From Setaria digitata (taxonomy: Eukaryota; Nematoda; Chromadorea; Rhabditida; Setariidae), in the NCBI GenBank assembly GCA_003640385.1, contig RCAB01000038.1:62001-126000 (forward strand): a stretch of DNA of 64,000 nucleotides. Reading direction: 5' to 3'. Numbering within the stretch: position 1 is the first letter of the stretch; every line of letters starts with the position of its first letter. The position numbers and the translations under genes are program-made. The notes beneath the pieces are model-generated. The model was given only the letters and a program-made list of their open reading frames with translations, was not told where the DNA came from and did not search any database. Positions 29,901-45,400 of the stretch are shown piece by piece.

Positions 29901-32900
29901 GATCGATCACTTTGCTTTCAAAATTATTTTTAAACAAGGCTTCAAGAAGAACCGACCTTAAATTCTAATCTAAATCAATTTAACGATTCGAAGCGGTCGC
30001 AAGATTAGTTTTTTTGACCATTTCATGACACATTATCATTTACTGAAATGGAATTTATGCCAGGAGCATCAGTTCTTTCCTGAAGCATATGAATAAAAGT
30101 TTGATCCGGTAGCCTAATTTTCACAGAAAATCACTAGAATTCTAATGAAGAAGCCCATTCTGTTCAATCCAACTTGCGACAACTTTGCTAATAGTAAAAC
30201 TAATCAACAAGAAAAGAAAACGAACAGTTGCTTAACCAAGAAAATCTTTCAGAATACCATAAATAAACAAAATATTAATTTCAATTTCAGTTACTCTGTT
30301 ACTTAAATTTAATAATGAAAGGAATGAAAAGTCGTTGGAATTTCCAGCAACACACTCCGAAGGCTCCGCAAATATTGGATTAGGTGTAGGTGACGTATTC
30401 ATAACCGTGTGCGTGTATACTACACATGTGCGTATATTCTATACGTGCACGTGCGTAGCATCTCCGTGTGTCCGTATGCGTGTGCGTTTCGTCTATATGT
30501 GTTCCATGTGTACACAATAACTAATAATAATCAATGATACATATGAGATTTTTCGACAGTTTGTTTATTTATCAAAATAATTCAACTATTGTCATATATA
30601 CCATTGAGGATTAATTAAATTTTTTCTATCAACGACCTAAAATTCGAAATCTTTTTCTTTACGATACAATTTCAGGCTATCGTAAAATGAACAGCGAATA
30701 AAATAATAATCACAATCAGTCACTGAAGTTTTCTGATGGAGCTCTCGAAAATTAATCAGCGAAATTACGCACTTTTTTCAGCAAGTAAAATTTTTTGTTC
30801 ATATAACGAAATAGCATCATCATAATGTGCTGTCGTGTGCATTAGTTTGACTTCAGCTGAGAAAAATCGTTAGCTTGAAAATTTTGTGTTTCTGTTGAAG
30901 TTCTCATAAATCATAGTAGTATGTAATCTTACACAGTGCAAATTTTCATCCTGAAAATTACCAATCCAAGAATTAAGTAAGCATATTTAATGCTGTGCAT
31001 AAAAAAGAGGAAGAAAAAAAAAACGAAATTCTGAACCAAATTTGACAAATTTGATAAATTTTTTTTGCCAGGAAAAATCCTAAATGCAAAGTTAGAAAAA
31101 TGACTGTGTAATTTAATTTTGAGAGAACTCCACTGAATTTGCCTAAAAAACAACCATTGTATTAGAATGGGAAATCAAAAATTATTAGACTGATGATGTA
31201 AGCTGTTGGAAAACTGCTGTCACGGGTCATTTAATAAAGGTCTAAACTGCTTCCATGGGTCACGAAATATGAAGCATAGTAAAATATTGCACACCTTGAA
31301 TGCTTACAGAAATATTGTAAAATTTAAAGATTTTCTACTGTTAATTAGTTTTTAGTACTCCTGACAAAAGATCAGTAAGGTTATTAGCGCTGCAAGAGGA
31401 CTTTGTGTGAGTAGCGATAAAAATTAAAAATGATTTAAAAATTTAAAATTTATTCAGATTAAATTTCAGTCATCAAATTTTAGTGCTAAAAGAAAAAGTA
31501 ATTTAAACGATTGAAACTAAAACTAGATGGTAACAAGGGACTCTAATGGAATAGTAAGAGCACTGTTATCACTGTCAGCGTTATTATCAAATCATTGTCA
31601 TAAAAATTGAAATTTAGGTCACTCTTAATGGGAAAAGAGAAGAGGAGCGGACAGAGGAGCAGTAGCGATTCATTCGAAGGGCGAAATTAGTGGTGCATTA
31701 AAGAGTTGAGTTGAGATCATAATTTATAAGAAATCAATACTTCTTATAACATCAGTTAAGACTTAAATGATTTCAGTCTTACTGAAATGATATGATAGTG
31801 GTAGTGGAAGAAATGTTCTAGCTAGAACTGCGGCAAATGTCAGTGCTGAAATTATTCGATAAAAATTGATTGATGTTCGATGTTCGATGTCTTTAGAGGA
31901 TAAAAAGGAAGCTAAATGCAAGCAGTTTGAATGAATATTCCATCTAGGCTGGCTATCATCAAGTGTCGTTTCATCTGGCTCAAAAGCAATGAGAAATAAA
32001 AAAGTTGTTTAGAAAAACTAATCATTTCACAGCATCGGCAAATGATCATCGAAAATTTTTCAAATTTGAAATGACTGCTATAGAATGAATGTTTTTAAAT
32101 CATTCTGTTAGTGTCTGAGATGATAAATTGATTCATAATTTCGTGACCTTTCAAATCACACAGTTTAATATTGATCATTAAAGAGTTCATGCGGATGCGC
32201 AAGTTCTCAATGTTGACATTTTCAATAAAGTGAAAACGCTTTCTCAATCTTCGAAGAACTGAAGATTTCAATTAAAATCCGGATATTTTAAGCTGATAAA
32301 ATGGATCAATAGTAGCAATTAGTGATAATGTGACATCGTCTATATCAAGTACCAGAAACTGTCTATAAATTTCTTGGTAGACAATTATCTGATGATAAGA
32401 CTAGTCGGTTGGTTCATTGGTCATTGGTGTCATACGTGCACCAGCCTAATTGTCCCAAAATAATGTTGGAAGAGAGTTTTTCTTAAATTAAATCTAAAAT
32501 TTTCTCACTGAAAAATTAAAAAATTTGATCTGAGAATGGAAACTTTTTAAACCGATTGTATTGTGTGTCAGTTTCTTGCATACTACAATAAGATAGGTAC
32601 AGCATTGATATTATTAGAACTGGATGCGTGAGACAGTAAGAATGCTATGGATATTAATTACACGGCAATGAGGTAGGTTATTTGGTTACCGTGGTGACAA
32701 GAAATCGCACTATCACTCCACCTCTTCTCATATCCACTTTCATTTTAGGTTTCAGACAAAAAGTAATCCAATGCTTCAATGTCAAAATCAATTTGTCTTC
32801 GAATAATAAATTATCATCATACTACCTCATATTATCATACATTCATTCTCGATTCCTGATATCATTGAATTGATAGATAATTAAGAATGCAATTGCGTTC

Positions 32901-33461
32901 CCACTCTGATTACATTTATCACTTAATAATTTCATATTTTTCTATTTCTTATCTTATTTCAACTTATTTTACTTCAGCATTTCTTCATGTTTCATTTACA
33001 ATTTATAGATGGACATTCATAATAGTTCAAAACTCGTTAGAGATGTGATTTTTAACGATATAAATTAATTACTCATTGTTTATTACTAACGCAATCTTTA
33101 ATTAATACTATTCAGCAATATTTGTTTTTACTAAGATTATATGACGCAGGTGAAATAGCTTCAATTTAAAGTGATAATCAGATCAATTCGTTAAAGCTTC
33201 ACTCTAGAAAGATCTGACTAGTAATAAGGATCATTTAGATTGAGAAGGAAATTTTGTTGCACTAAAAAATCCGCAGAATATCAACTGTTCTACCGCGGAT
33301 TAATTGCATCACATTTGTAAAAAACTTCTCCATTACTTTCTCAACAGAGCCATCAAATCATTTCATTCTTTTTCTTTTTCTTTTTTTTGAAACCATTCCT
33401 AAAATTAGCGAAAGATTCACCTTCACTTCATTTACATCGAAGTTGTAGAATTTTATTCCAG
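26949..33461. other. intergenic, AT-rich, no supported gene
   Basis: Contains an alternating purine-pyrimidine tract at about 30402-30519 and an orphan coding-like frame at 29138-29250. The rest is AT-rich with short homopolymers. Confidence 0.5.
30402..30519. repeat. TG/CA-rich alternating tract
   Basis: About 118 bases dominated by alternating GT, AC, GC and AT steps, such as CGTGTGCGTGTATAC, TACGTGCACGTGCGT and CGTATGCGTGTGCG. Degenerate microsatellite of Z-DNA-forming type in the upstream region of the crescerin gene. Confidence 0.7.
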
Positions 33462-36400
33462 GTAATTTAGCAATGTTGACACCAATAGTGACAGATCGCA
33501 ACATGGCATTATTACCACCTGATGAAGATATTGTTGAATTTCTACGCAGCACCGATTTCGATCTCCGCTTGCAAGTTAGTATTAAGGAAAAATATGAAGG
33601 GATGAGAGCAAATATTTAAATATGCAATTGGAAATTTATTTTGAAAAAATCGCCAGAAGAATCTTCGAGGGGATCAAAGATCCTCACACTTTAGAAAGCT
33701 TTGTAAAAAGTTTAAGAGATAAATAAGGGATTAAAAGGATTCTCATTGATACTTTTTATTAGAACTCTCTACAATTTGGTAGAAAAAGTTCCTTAAATTC
33801 TCATAGAAAATTGAATTTTAAGAAAAAAAAAACGACAAATCTTTGAGCTGGATTCAGAAAAGCCTTTTTAGACATTGAATCGCCTGACGATATGGACAAA
33901 GCATGATCCTCATTGGTTCTCGAAGTTCGTCAAGAAGGGAGATTTATTCAAGCAGCTCGAACGGCTTCTGATGGATGATCGCTGGGAGGTACAACATCAG
34001 TGTATAAAATTCTTACATGATGCACTGCCTACTTTTGGAAACGTAAGTTGTAATTATTCAATAATAAATTCATCGCTTTTTGAACTGAGCCCAGCACTAA
34101 GATTCATTAGTCTTGGCTTCAATATTTCGTCTAACCTATTTATTTTTTTTTGACTTTTTAAAAATTTAATTTTCTCAGTCCTTTAAAAAAAAAAAACCTT
34201 TATATATCAGATTCATTTGTTGACACGATTCTGCTCATTGTCATATTTAATAACTTTTTTCATATTCTTCTCTTCTCGTTAATTGAATATCCTTACAATG
34301 AGATGAACTGTAAAGAGGCACATAACACATCGATAAAGAATCCTTAAGGAATTCTCGACTCTTGAGAAAAGACATGTCACATAAAGCTTACATCATACAA
34401 TTAAGAAAAAGAATCCTCAAGTACCTCATAAAGTAGTTGAACTAATTAATAAGCAAATTTTTAAGTGATCAAATAATTTGAAAAAAATGCAGAACATCGT
34501 GCACATGATTCTTTTTTTATTTCAATTCTTCAGTTCAAAAAAATGTTGGCTAACGGAATTTGTTATGCCTTATGATAACAATATTTGAAATAATTGACAT
34601 TCATTTCGGGTTTCCAGTATTTATTGATTAGGAGAGTCTTAAATGGAAAGAAAAAATAAAGTGATAAAGTGTCCTTCCATGAAATTTAAATCTTTTTTTT
34701 TTCATCAAAGTAAACAAAAACCTGATAATTAATAAACAAAATATATAAGCCTTTTTAACAAACAAATTGGGATAAAAATATCGATTAAAGATTAAAAAAA
34801 AAAAGAAAAAAAACGTATCGATAAAGAATTTTAACAATTAAATTCAGTTTAAAAATATCTAAATTATGAATGTGGTAAGGATGAAATTATATTCCCACAA
34901 ATTGCTTCTAGAAAGGAAATTAAATGAATGAATAAAATTATCCACACAATTTGAAAAAGTACTAGAGCGATGAAACTTAATATTAAATGCAAATTCATGC
35001 AAGGGCTTTGTATCATCCACATAAATTTGAATCTAATCAGATAACATCCAATTTAATCTTAGTGGTACAAACCACATGGATAACTGATTTTACTCAGCCC
35101 CCCCCCCCTTCCCCCCTCAAAAGCAATTTAATGCAGCGAAATTTTAAAATAATTAGTTTATCCGGACCGTTAAATGTTGCATTAATAGAGAACGGAAGCA
35201 GTAACATCGCATGTGCACCAATCGAATAATAAATTAATTCATTAGTTAAAAAATGGCAATAAAATTTCTGTGCTTCAGATATAGGTTTTGGTACTTGAAA
35301 AGGAGCGACATTGAAGGAAACTTTGTCATAACTTCAAATTCATTCCTTTTTTTTCACAATTTGAAGAAATTAAAGCATGAATCACTTCAGTACATGGAAT
35401 GGTGCATAACGTATTTATTGCCGTGTGTTGTGACCAAGCTAGGCAGTCCTAAAATAACCATACGTCGAATTACAAATCAAATGCTTACAGCTTACCTGAA
35501 ATTGGAACCTGGCGCTTTCAGTGTTGTTCAGGTAAATTTCTCCCTTAATTATGGTAATCACATCCAAGAGTGAAAAGAATTAGCAGAAGTAAGAAATGAA
35601 AATAATTCAAAAAATACATATTGATAAGTATTCTGAAATGATCGATGAAAATTTTCATCTAAAATGCTCAAAATTTTTATAAAAAAAATAGAAAAAACCC
35701 AGCTTTATGATTATGCCACATTTTCAAATTCAAAGAGTTTAGCCAAAGAGAATAATCTAAATTCTCATTTCGCTGATGATACTAAATCTAATTATAATTA
35801 TAATTCATGCAACAGAACTCAGCAGATAAGCCTTTCTTTTTGTTACAGGAGGTGATAGTAAGTTTCTTGTTAAGTGATGAGAACAATTCACGAATGAAAG
35901 ATGAAGCACTGAAGGAGATCCCAAATCTTATGCTAGCGGAATATGTTGATAAGAACTGGAAGCTTCTGATCAGCGGTCTAGCCGAGATGATGCTTACCGT
36001 TTCACCGGAAAGATGTACAAACATTGCCCGTTTACTTGCTCACTTCAATGGTTCGTTTATTTTTCTAACCGAGCAGTAGAATACATATAATAAATTAATT
36101 ACATCACCTTGATACATTTTTGTTCAGATGGATTCTGTATCGAATTGATGAGTCTTTTTATATTTAAAAGAATGCGAAAGTTTTCGATTTCTAATTGCTA
36201 AAGTGGGTCGATATTAGAAGAAACTCTTTCAGTACTAAAAATGTTGACAATAGTAGTAATTACCGGAACACTTAAATGGTTCAACGAATTCATATTCATA
36301 TATCAATAGATTCACTGGTATCATAAAAATTGAAGCAGCCAGTATGTTGCTTGATAGGTATTTTATACAGTAGCAATTTACAAAAAAAAGTTGCATTTGA

Positions 36401-39400
36401 TGAACAACTGATTCTAAGTTCCACTTAATTAAATGAGTCTCTCCCTCTCTTTTTTTTTCAGCATATTTAGGTGCAGAGAAACTGTGGAAAATTTTGTCGG
36501 AATTAACCAATGAACAGTATGAGATATGCAAGAAATATGAGCAAATGATCACTGAAACGAGCGAAATCACAAAAGGTACAAATAATTCTTTCAAACATTC
36601 AAGATAATTACAATAATTCACCACTGATATGTATTTTAAGTTAAATTCACATTTTCTTAGAGTCTAAGTTAGCACACTATGAAGACCAATCAGAATTTAA
36701 CCTAATAAAATACTGTAGGAATTATAATTTTGATGTTCGAACAACAAAAAAAGCACAAGAAATTGGAAGTTTCAGCAATATACTAGAGTTTTACTCTTCT
36801 TTCACTAATGTAGTTTCAGAAAGTCTCAAGAGCAAAGAGAAAGTTCCATCATCCATCGATGTAGAGTTGCGTTATCGGTTCGGTATCATTCCAGTGCTAA
36901 CCAGTACCATGCTCAGTAATGAAACTGATCCAACATCAAGGATTGTTGCTTTAGAACAAGTCTGTAAAATGTTACTTCCATTGAGTGGAAATTCTTTCTA
37001 GCTAAAAATTTGAATATTTTCATTTACAACTAAGAATTTTCTTTTTACTTCAGGTAAGAGATATTCTGAACGGAATAACACCCGAAGATGTGCGTAAATT
37101 TGCTACTCATCTGCATTCTTATTTCCTAACTTTGGGCAATGTCTTGGATGACTTGAATTTTAAAGTTGACGCACTCTGTTTGGATGTTCTTTGTTTAACA
37201 TTAGAAAAAGTTGGACCACTTCTGGCTCCATATGTACAGGTTAGTATTTGACCTCAAACACTAGCAAACACGTCAGGTTACAGCGTCTTGCTTACTTTCT
37301 CAACTTCAATTATTTAGTTAATAGTTAGTTGTGGTCAATAATTTTATCCGTTAAAAAATATTTGCGTAAAGGAATTTTTTTTTTTGCAGATTTGAACTTG
37401 AAATGTTCAGTGGTATATAATATCTTGTAACAACAAAAGCAAAAAAATTAAAGTTTTGATAATAAAGCTGTGATACGCGGTTAAATCAATTTTCGCAAAA
37501 AATTTAATCGTATTTGACGTTCTTTCACTTACCTGTATTTGACGTATTTTACTTATTGTAGCAAATAATTGGCTTAATTTCGAAGCATTTTGGCAATCAG
37601 AAATCTACGATAAAGAAGAAAATTATGGCAATTTGCATGACAACTATGCGGCATTGTTCACCAAAAAGTGTCATCTCATATTTATGCCTTTATTCGGAGC
37701 ATCAGAGTTCACGAATCCGAGAAGAGGTTTTCACATTTTCACAACAATGTAGAAGCCATTATTTTTAGTAAAATTTTGAAATAGATTCAAATCTTAGATC
37801 AAACTTTTTCTTCTGAGAAGCTGATGAAAAGTTTGAATGATGTTGAACCTTCGCATAAATCAGGCAATATTTTTCCGGGAATTAGATTATTTTTTCTTTA
37901 AAATTCTCTTACTTTACACTAACAAATGAAACCAGTGGACAGACATTTGCCACCATCAGAAATGAATGGTAATCAATGTAATAGAATAATACTTATGAAA
38001 GATTCTAATAATATTATTACCACATTTGCCTTTTCTTCATTCATTTCTCTCTTCAGATTTTAAATATTATGACAGCTGCACTGCTCACATTCGATTCACA
38101 CTCAATTAATTTAAAAGCAATTGCTGATATTGTCGTACCTCTACTTGCCGATCAAAAAAGACGTGTTAGGTAATGTGGCTAATGAACAATTTCCTTTAAA
38201 ATATGAATAATTATTTTAAAAAAAGTAGTATTTTGAAAAATTTCCATTGTTGATCGGTTTAACTCTTCCATTCATTTAAACATTTAAGACTAAATACTGT
38301 TTTTGTCCTATTTAGGTGGAAATATTTATTCAAGTTCTAGTTGATACCGTATAAAATGTGCAATATGGAAGAAATTGATTTCAAGGGGTTGACTTTGTCG
38401 GATAAATTCAGCAGATGATTAACTGCATGAGAATTTCCTCAAAATAAATTCCTTGTAATTTTTATCGAAGATTTATTAACAGAAATTCATTCTTCCACTT
38501 GCTTATCAACAGTTAATAGTTTTCAGTATAATATATGATTAATTCCTTTCTCTTATCAACAGTTAATGTTAACAGTTGTTAGTATCATTAATGATTAATT
38601 CCTTCCTCTAGAATTAATTCCTCAGAATTTTTCTAGATTAGCTGCATTCGAATTATTTGCTGTTTTTGCGCATCTTTCAAATGATTCTACCGAACGTTTG
38701 CTGAAATCGGTCGCTGATTTGGAGCAAAAAGTTCGCGCCTATGGACTTCTGAGTGCTGTGAAGGTTTTTTTTTTTACACATTTTTCCTTTTTTTTTTAAT
38801 CATCAATAATTATTTTTTTTCTGTAATTGTTTTATCTACTAAGACTAGACAGTCATTGAGTATGGTACTTCTTCTATTAATTGATAATTCATTTCAAAAT
38901 AAAATGCTTCTATATTGACCTATCTGTATAAAAAATACTTTTAAATATTAAATATTCATCTTTATTGCTTAAATTGAACTTTTAAGCTTAATTCTTACCC
39001 ATTAGATGGATGTTGCACGATGATAATCTAAAGGATAAACTTTGTGAGACTAATTGATCTAATCAGAATTTTTTTTATTGAGTAGGCTTATGACAATTGC
39101 TATTAATTTCGATCTTTTAATTCCTATCACAAAAATCATGCAGGAAAGAATATTACGCAAGTCACTACCAAAGATACGATCAGATGGGCTGATTGAATAT
39201 GCTATCCCACTTGGAGCTGGAATTTCGATGAACAGAGGAGGATGGAAATCAGACAATTTAGATTATGAATGGATTATGAGCGGAAGTAGCGGATCTAGCA
39301 GTGCACTTTCCAAGTTATTAAATTACAAATAAATTGTTTGTATTAAAAATAAAGTAATGGGAAAAAATCTTGCCAAAAAATTAATAATATTATTTTGAAT

Positions 39401-42400
39401 CATTTTACTACTGATCGGTTTAAAGTCAAGTGATGTAACAATGGTTACGCTGCAATCAGTAATTCAGTAGTGTACTTAAACATGACTTTACGCAATAGTT
39501 CCGTGCTAATGTCACACGTTTTACTTCACAGAATTGTTACGTCATCGTATTTGATATGTATTTATATCTTTATAAATTAGTGAATTTTAGTACTGCGTTT
39601 AAAAGATTCCTTTCATTCGAAAATAGTTTTTTAGTTTCAAAAGGTTTTTGCTAATACTTCAGGTATATAAAAATTCTTTTTTGTTGTCGAAAATATAGGA
39701 ATAGGTAAACTTAGGGAAGAATTTCAAAAGGAAGTGTAAATTTTTAATTACAGAACAAAATGGCCATCTGTTCGTTCAATGAAGTTTCCGTTTTCTACAG
39801 TTCCAAATGAAAACGTTCAACTATTGGTCAATGAGAAAGCTTCATGGAAGGGAAATTTCCATGCAGCACTAAACGAATCACAAAATGGAAATGTGGCTGA
39901 GAATAATGCGGTAAGTTGATAAAACTGAGCTAAATTAATGAATGTCTAATCCTGAACTGAAATTTTCCATTTACATAAGGGTATTATAACTTCAAGAATA
40001 AAATCAAGAAAATACAATAACATATATTCCTGGAATGTTTCAATTTTGGTTTTAATTTTAAAATTTCGAATTTTAAATAAATCAACTCATTTTTCAAGTG
40101 AATGAATTCAATTCGAAAGAAATGTAGTTTTCAGACTACAACAACAACTGGAAGGCCAAGTTCTGATGACTGCGAACGTTATAAAATTAATGTTAATGGT
40201 TAGTTGGTTATTGTAGTAAATTCCAATATCCAATTATTTGAGTCTTTTTATTTGGCTCCTAAATAAGTAATTATGTTTAAAAACTTCTTACTTAGCAGTG
40301 TACTTGATTACGTGAAAGTAATTTTTTGTCAGAAATTCAAAAATAATTAGTGGATAACTTCGTTCTTTCATGAAAAAAAAAAGGCTCTTTCTTCTGTTCA
40401 ATTTTCGGAAATTTGAAGTTCTTTTTCGGATTGCATTCTAAAATATATTTTTAATTTGACTAAAAATCCATTAAGCAAAAGAAATAGCTTTCGGCTAGTC
40501 TAAAACTCTTGCTGAATACTCAATTTTAGTCGTTGAATTAAAGCATCCTAAAAATTTGACAGAAAAATAAAGAAAAAGAAAGATAAGTTTTTTCCAGTTC
40601 GATCACTGCGATAAAATTTGCTACTGAAAGCCTCAGAATTAACTTTACAAAAGGAAATATTTCTTGGCCACTTTGCCAAATTCTGATTCATTTTCTTGCC
40701 AATGTTACAATTCAAGTAGACCAAATTAAATAATTAATTAAACTGAGTGTTGATTAATATACTGTCCTATATCTACTTACAAGTTTTATTATATGGTTTA
40801 GCCCATTATGTTTAATGCTAATTCAATTTCTTACTTAAATGGAGAATTTTCAATTACATGCTGTTATATTGTGTTCGTATGCAAAGCTTTTAGATGTTAC
40901 AATTATTTGAAACTAAACAAAAATCATGGATTTTTTCTTTTTTTGAAGATCAGCTTAGCTGAATGAAGGATCGTTGCAGATATTGCTCTCTTTCTCTAAG
41001 TTCAAAGAAAAAGTTAAAGAATATTTTCATAAGAAATTTGTATTGATGAAATCGATAAAAGCAATTATAACTTCTTCGATCACAAATAGTCAAATCGGAT
41101 TATTTGATAATAAAAATCTGCTTGATGACGTGCTTAACTTGATGCTTATAACAGAGTTAACTTTAAAATGGAGCCACATGAGCAATTCATAGAAATATTC
41201 GATATCTCGGATTCATAGCTATTGCCAGGACAATAGCGTGATCTGGCCACATGAACTGAAATAACTAAGACGACGCAACAATGTGTCTGTCATTTGGATT
41301 ATTTCAACATGCCACTTATAATTAGTAATAACCAAAGTTTCGTCTTGACAGTCTAATGAAATTGCTTTTTGTAAAACTTCGTTCTGAACAGTTGTTAATG
41401 TTTAACAAACGACGTATATGCACCGACAACTGTATGATAAAACGCACTGAAATCGTCATGAGCTAGGGATTTTGACTAATTAATGACACCTTTTTTTTAA
41501 AACAAAGTAATGAACTTTTGTATTCAGGAATCGGTACACCAGGAAAGTGCTGGGACGAACAACTGGTAAATGAATTTTTTTACTTAAAAAAAAAAAGCCA
41601 CAATTACCTTAAAGTCTAAAAATTCATTTTATACTACTGGAACAAAATTTGGCTGTTGGGCTATCCATTGATTTTATTGAGATCGCTTATTTCGAAAAGT
41701 TATATATGATTGCTGCACAGTTTACTTTTGAAGTCTCAACTAATGGGATGATTTCAGTTTAGTCTAAGCGCTGAAAGGTATCGTCTATTAAATTACTGTA
41801 AAGCACTTTCAGCTTTCCCACTCATTGGATCGGATCCGACTTGAAAAGCTATCAATAAGCAACAACGTGCATCAAATACCATACAACAGTACCAGTACGG
41901 TTCGTAAAAATGAAAATAATTCGGTCAACATCGAAATGGAACATAATTTGCAAAGTTTTGCCAAAAATGGGTTAGTTTTAATAATATATCAAAAGAATAA
42001 AATCTTCAGATCCATTCTGTTATCATTCTGTCATCCATGAAAAGAACCTTTTGCAAAACTGTGGCAAGCAGATGGAATTTCATTAAGTCCAAGCAAGCTA
42101 GTAATTAAATATAACTTGTAAAGTCAAGATAGAAGGATGCGACGCGAGATTTCGAGATGTCTTGAAACAGTGAAATTCTAAATACAGCGAGATTTTAAAT
42201 TTAGAAAAAAAAGAATTTAAATTAGATTGAAAAAATTTTCACTTAAGTGAAAATCTCACAACACAAAAGCACTGAACAGAAGAGATACAGATATCAAGAA
42301 ATTTCTAATTACACAGCGAGAAAGATTGATAAAAGTGTTCTATACTTAATATTTGATCACATCATTTTTTTTCTTATGATTAAAATGACTTAGTTAACTT

Positions 42401-45400
42401 TATTGACTATTAATACTTAACTATTCAAATTGAATTGAGCATAACTCTGAGTGATAATAAACAATAGCATAAAGTATTCAGATTTGCTGAAATGAAATGT
42501 TATAACTCGAATGGAAACTTCTTGGCGAGTAATAATTTCCAAAACAATAAGGTTGTAAATCCTGATGAATTACTCATCGGACCATCGGAATCTGGAAATT
42601 GTTATGTTGGTAAGTGTCATCTTTGTTGCTTTTTCATAAGTAAACGTGAACATTTGCTTTCGTATATATATATATATTAATTTTTAAGTAGTTAAAAGTA
42701 TCATAAAGTGTGAATTCATGATATGTTATCTTCTAGACGGAGATATGGACACTTGGGCCTCAAAATAGACTATAACTTAGGTAATCAATTAAAATTAAAT
42801 TGTGGTAACAGAATAAAATTTTTACTAATTTTCAAGAAAAAGAACCTTCTCTCTTGAGAAAAAAGCTCTCATTTTCAATTTTAAAAGCTCTCTTGAGTCT
42901 CTAAAATCAGAAATATAAATATTTTATTTGGTAAGGATATCACAGAATCTGTTCTCCATTTTACAGGAAATTCTAAATAAACAACTCAGTTACTAATAAC
43001 TTGACGAACAGCAATAAAGAGCTGAAAGTTTTACTTGCACAATGCCTTGAATAAATTGCTAACAAAAAAGAATATGAAATAAAACTTTGGATTTGTTACA
43101 ACTTCAGGTTATGCGCCATCTGAACCATCTACACCTACTCGTTCCCTTTTATCATTGGTGAGGAAGAGTTTCAGCCATCAAAACTTAGCTTCTACTTCAA
43201 AAACTGCGACTACTTCTCAAGTAACTTTATGTTTGGAATGATTTATAAAATGTGAATGAGAAAAAGCGAAGAAGTGAAAATTGGATAACACTAATCTTCA
43301 CGCTATCTCATCACATATGAATTGAAAGTCTCTAGAGACTAAGTAATAACTCTGTTTCAAAATGCCCAAGAACTAGATCAAAAAATCTGGTCTAACTGAT
43401 TGAAGCGTGCTAATGCATTACCGCAAACGAATGGGAAGCGCAATCCAAGCGGAAAACTGAAGTCTGCTTCATCGATGAGAAGCGTCATATCGAATACATC
43501 TTCAATATCAAGCGTATCGCGACGTGTTAAAGGTTTCCCAAGTGCTGAGACAGTACTGAAGAATCCTGAAGCTTCACTTAATGATGCGCTGCAGAAATTA
43601 GATGCCGAAGATTGGTACTTTTTCTCCTTTTTTCCTAAAAATGAATCTTCTTGCTATTATTCTGACAGCACAAAGACTGCGAGATCCATCGTAAAAAGTT
43701 TTGTTGGAATGATTTCAAAGCAATGACGAAGTTATTTACTTTTAAACTGTCCCTTTCTCGATTTTTAACAAGATTTCAAAGTTACGGGTTTTCTACTCAG
43801 CAAAATGTTTACTTTAGCTTAATTAATTTTTGAGGAACGGAAAAATGTGTGCCATTGAAGTAATCGTAATTTTGGCAGAAATGTCACCATCTGTTCTCGT
43901 TGGCAATATCCATCTAGTTACTATGAAACTATTAAATGAGTGCAAAAATTTACGCTCATCAGTTTCACGGGCAGCAATCTCCTCCTTTGGAGTTCTATTT
44001 AAAAATCTCAAAACAGTGATGGATTCCGATATTGAAAAGGTATTCTTCCTTAATTAATAAGATTTTTGCAAATTTTATAACCTAAGTAAGCCAACATATT
44101 TGATTTATCACTTCAGTGATGGAAATCTTACTGCAGCATAGCTGACAAAAAAAAAAAAAAAATCGTTTTTCAATGAATCATTTCATTCGAAACCAATGAA
44201 ATGGTAATATGAATTTCTGCTTTGGTACCAATTGAGGAATTAAAAAAGATGAAATTGCGAGATGTATGCCTGTAGAAGCACAGTGAAAGGCTTTCTTAAC
44301 AATTATAGAATTAATTTTGAATAATTAACAGTTCCAAATATAAGTGAGTTTAGATATGTTCGGTACTGATGCAAAAAGCAGGCGATGTAAGCAATGCATT
44401 CATCCGCGATGATGCGACAGTTGCGCTAGAAGAAATGGTAAAACACGTTTCACCTGGGCGATCTCTAAATGCACTGGTTATCGCTGGCGCTAAGTAAGCC
44501 TTTAATAACAAATAGACAGAAAGAATGAGTAGTTCATAAAACTTCTCTCCACAGCACCTGAAAAAGAATCATGCTCAGTGGTAAGAATCAAGTCATTATT
44601 CCATTAGCATTAGATTTTGCGACAGTATGATTATCATGTCTTTTTATATATCGCCCACACAATAATGCTATTAATACTTCAGTAATTGAAACAATCTTTC
44701 TTCCATGAAAAAGTAGGTGACACGAGACCGACTGGAAATTTAACTCAGATTATTCAGAATTTAAAGCAATTATGATTTCTTTCATTTCTTTTTTATCACA
44801 TACGATATCTTTCTCTACCCTACAGATTTGCATCAGTTAGAAATCTTAAAAGGAGCGAAAACGAAAGCACAAAATCTTTTTTCATTTTCAATTAAAATAA
44901 AAACTATTTAGTCACTATTCTAATTTAAGCTTGAAGTACGTTAAAAAATCATGAAAGACATCTAAAATTTCAGAAAATATTTGATCATTTACTGCTATCG
45001 TTTCCGATGTACTTTTAAAATTGCTTCAGAAGTAAAAATAACACAATCCGAGCTTGTTGCGCAAGTTTGCTAGTAAAACTGGTAGAACGGATGGGTCCTC
45101 TAAATGTTGTCAATAACGCTGAATTTTCACGTTTTGTTACATCCTTGCTACTATTCGCCGGAGATGCAAATGCCACGGTTCGACGGATCGGAAAATATGG
45201 AATTAAACTACTTAGTCAGGTAAAAATAGATAGCTGGTTAACCTTCAGAAATCCAAATGAAGAAGTTCTTTTTTTTTTTTTGCTTTTCAAGAGACAATTA
45301 GCTTCAAAACTAAGCCAGATGAAAAACGAGTGCACAACTAAGGTAGAAGTAAATGACAAACATACATCAAATTGGCATAAATGCTCTTCCTGAAGTCGCT

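Noticed and set aside
36235..36624. 129-codon minus ORF inside che-12
   Set aside because: Antisense across che-12 intron and exon 5; the plus-strand TOG reading is phase-consistent and homologous.
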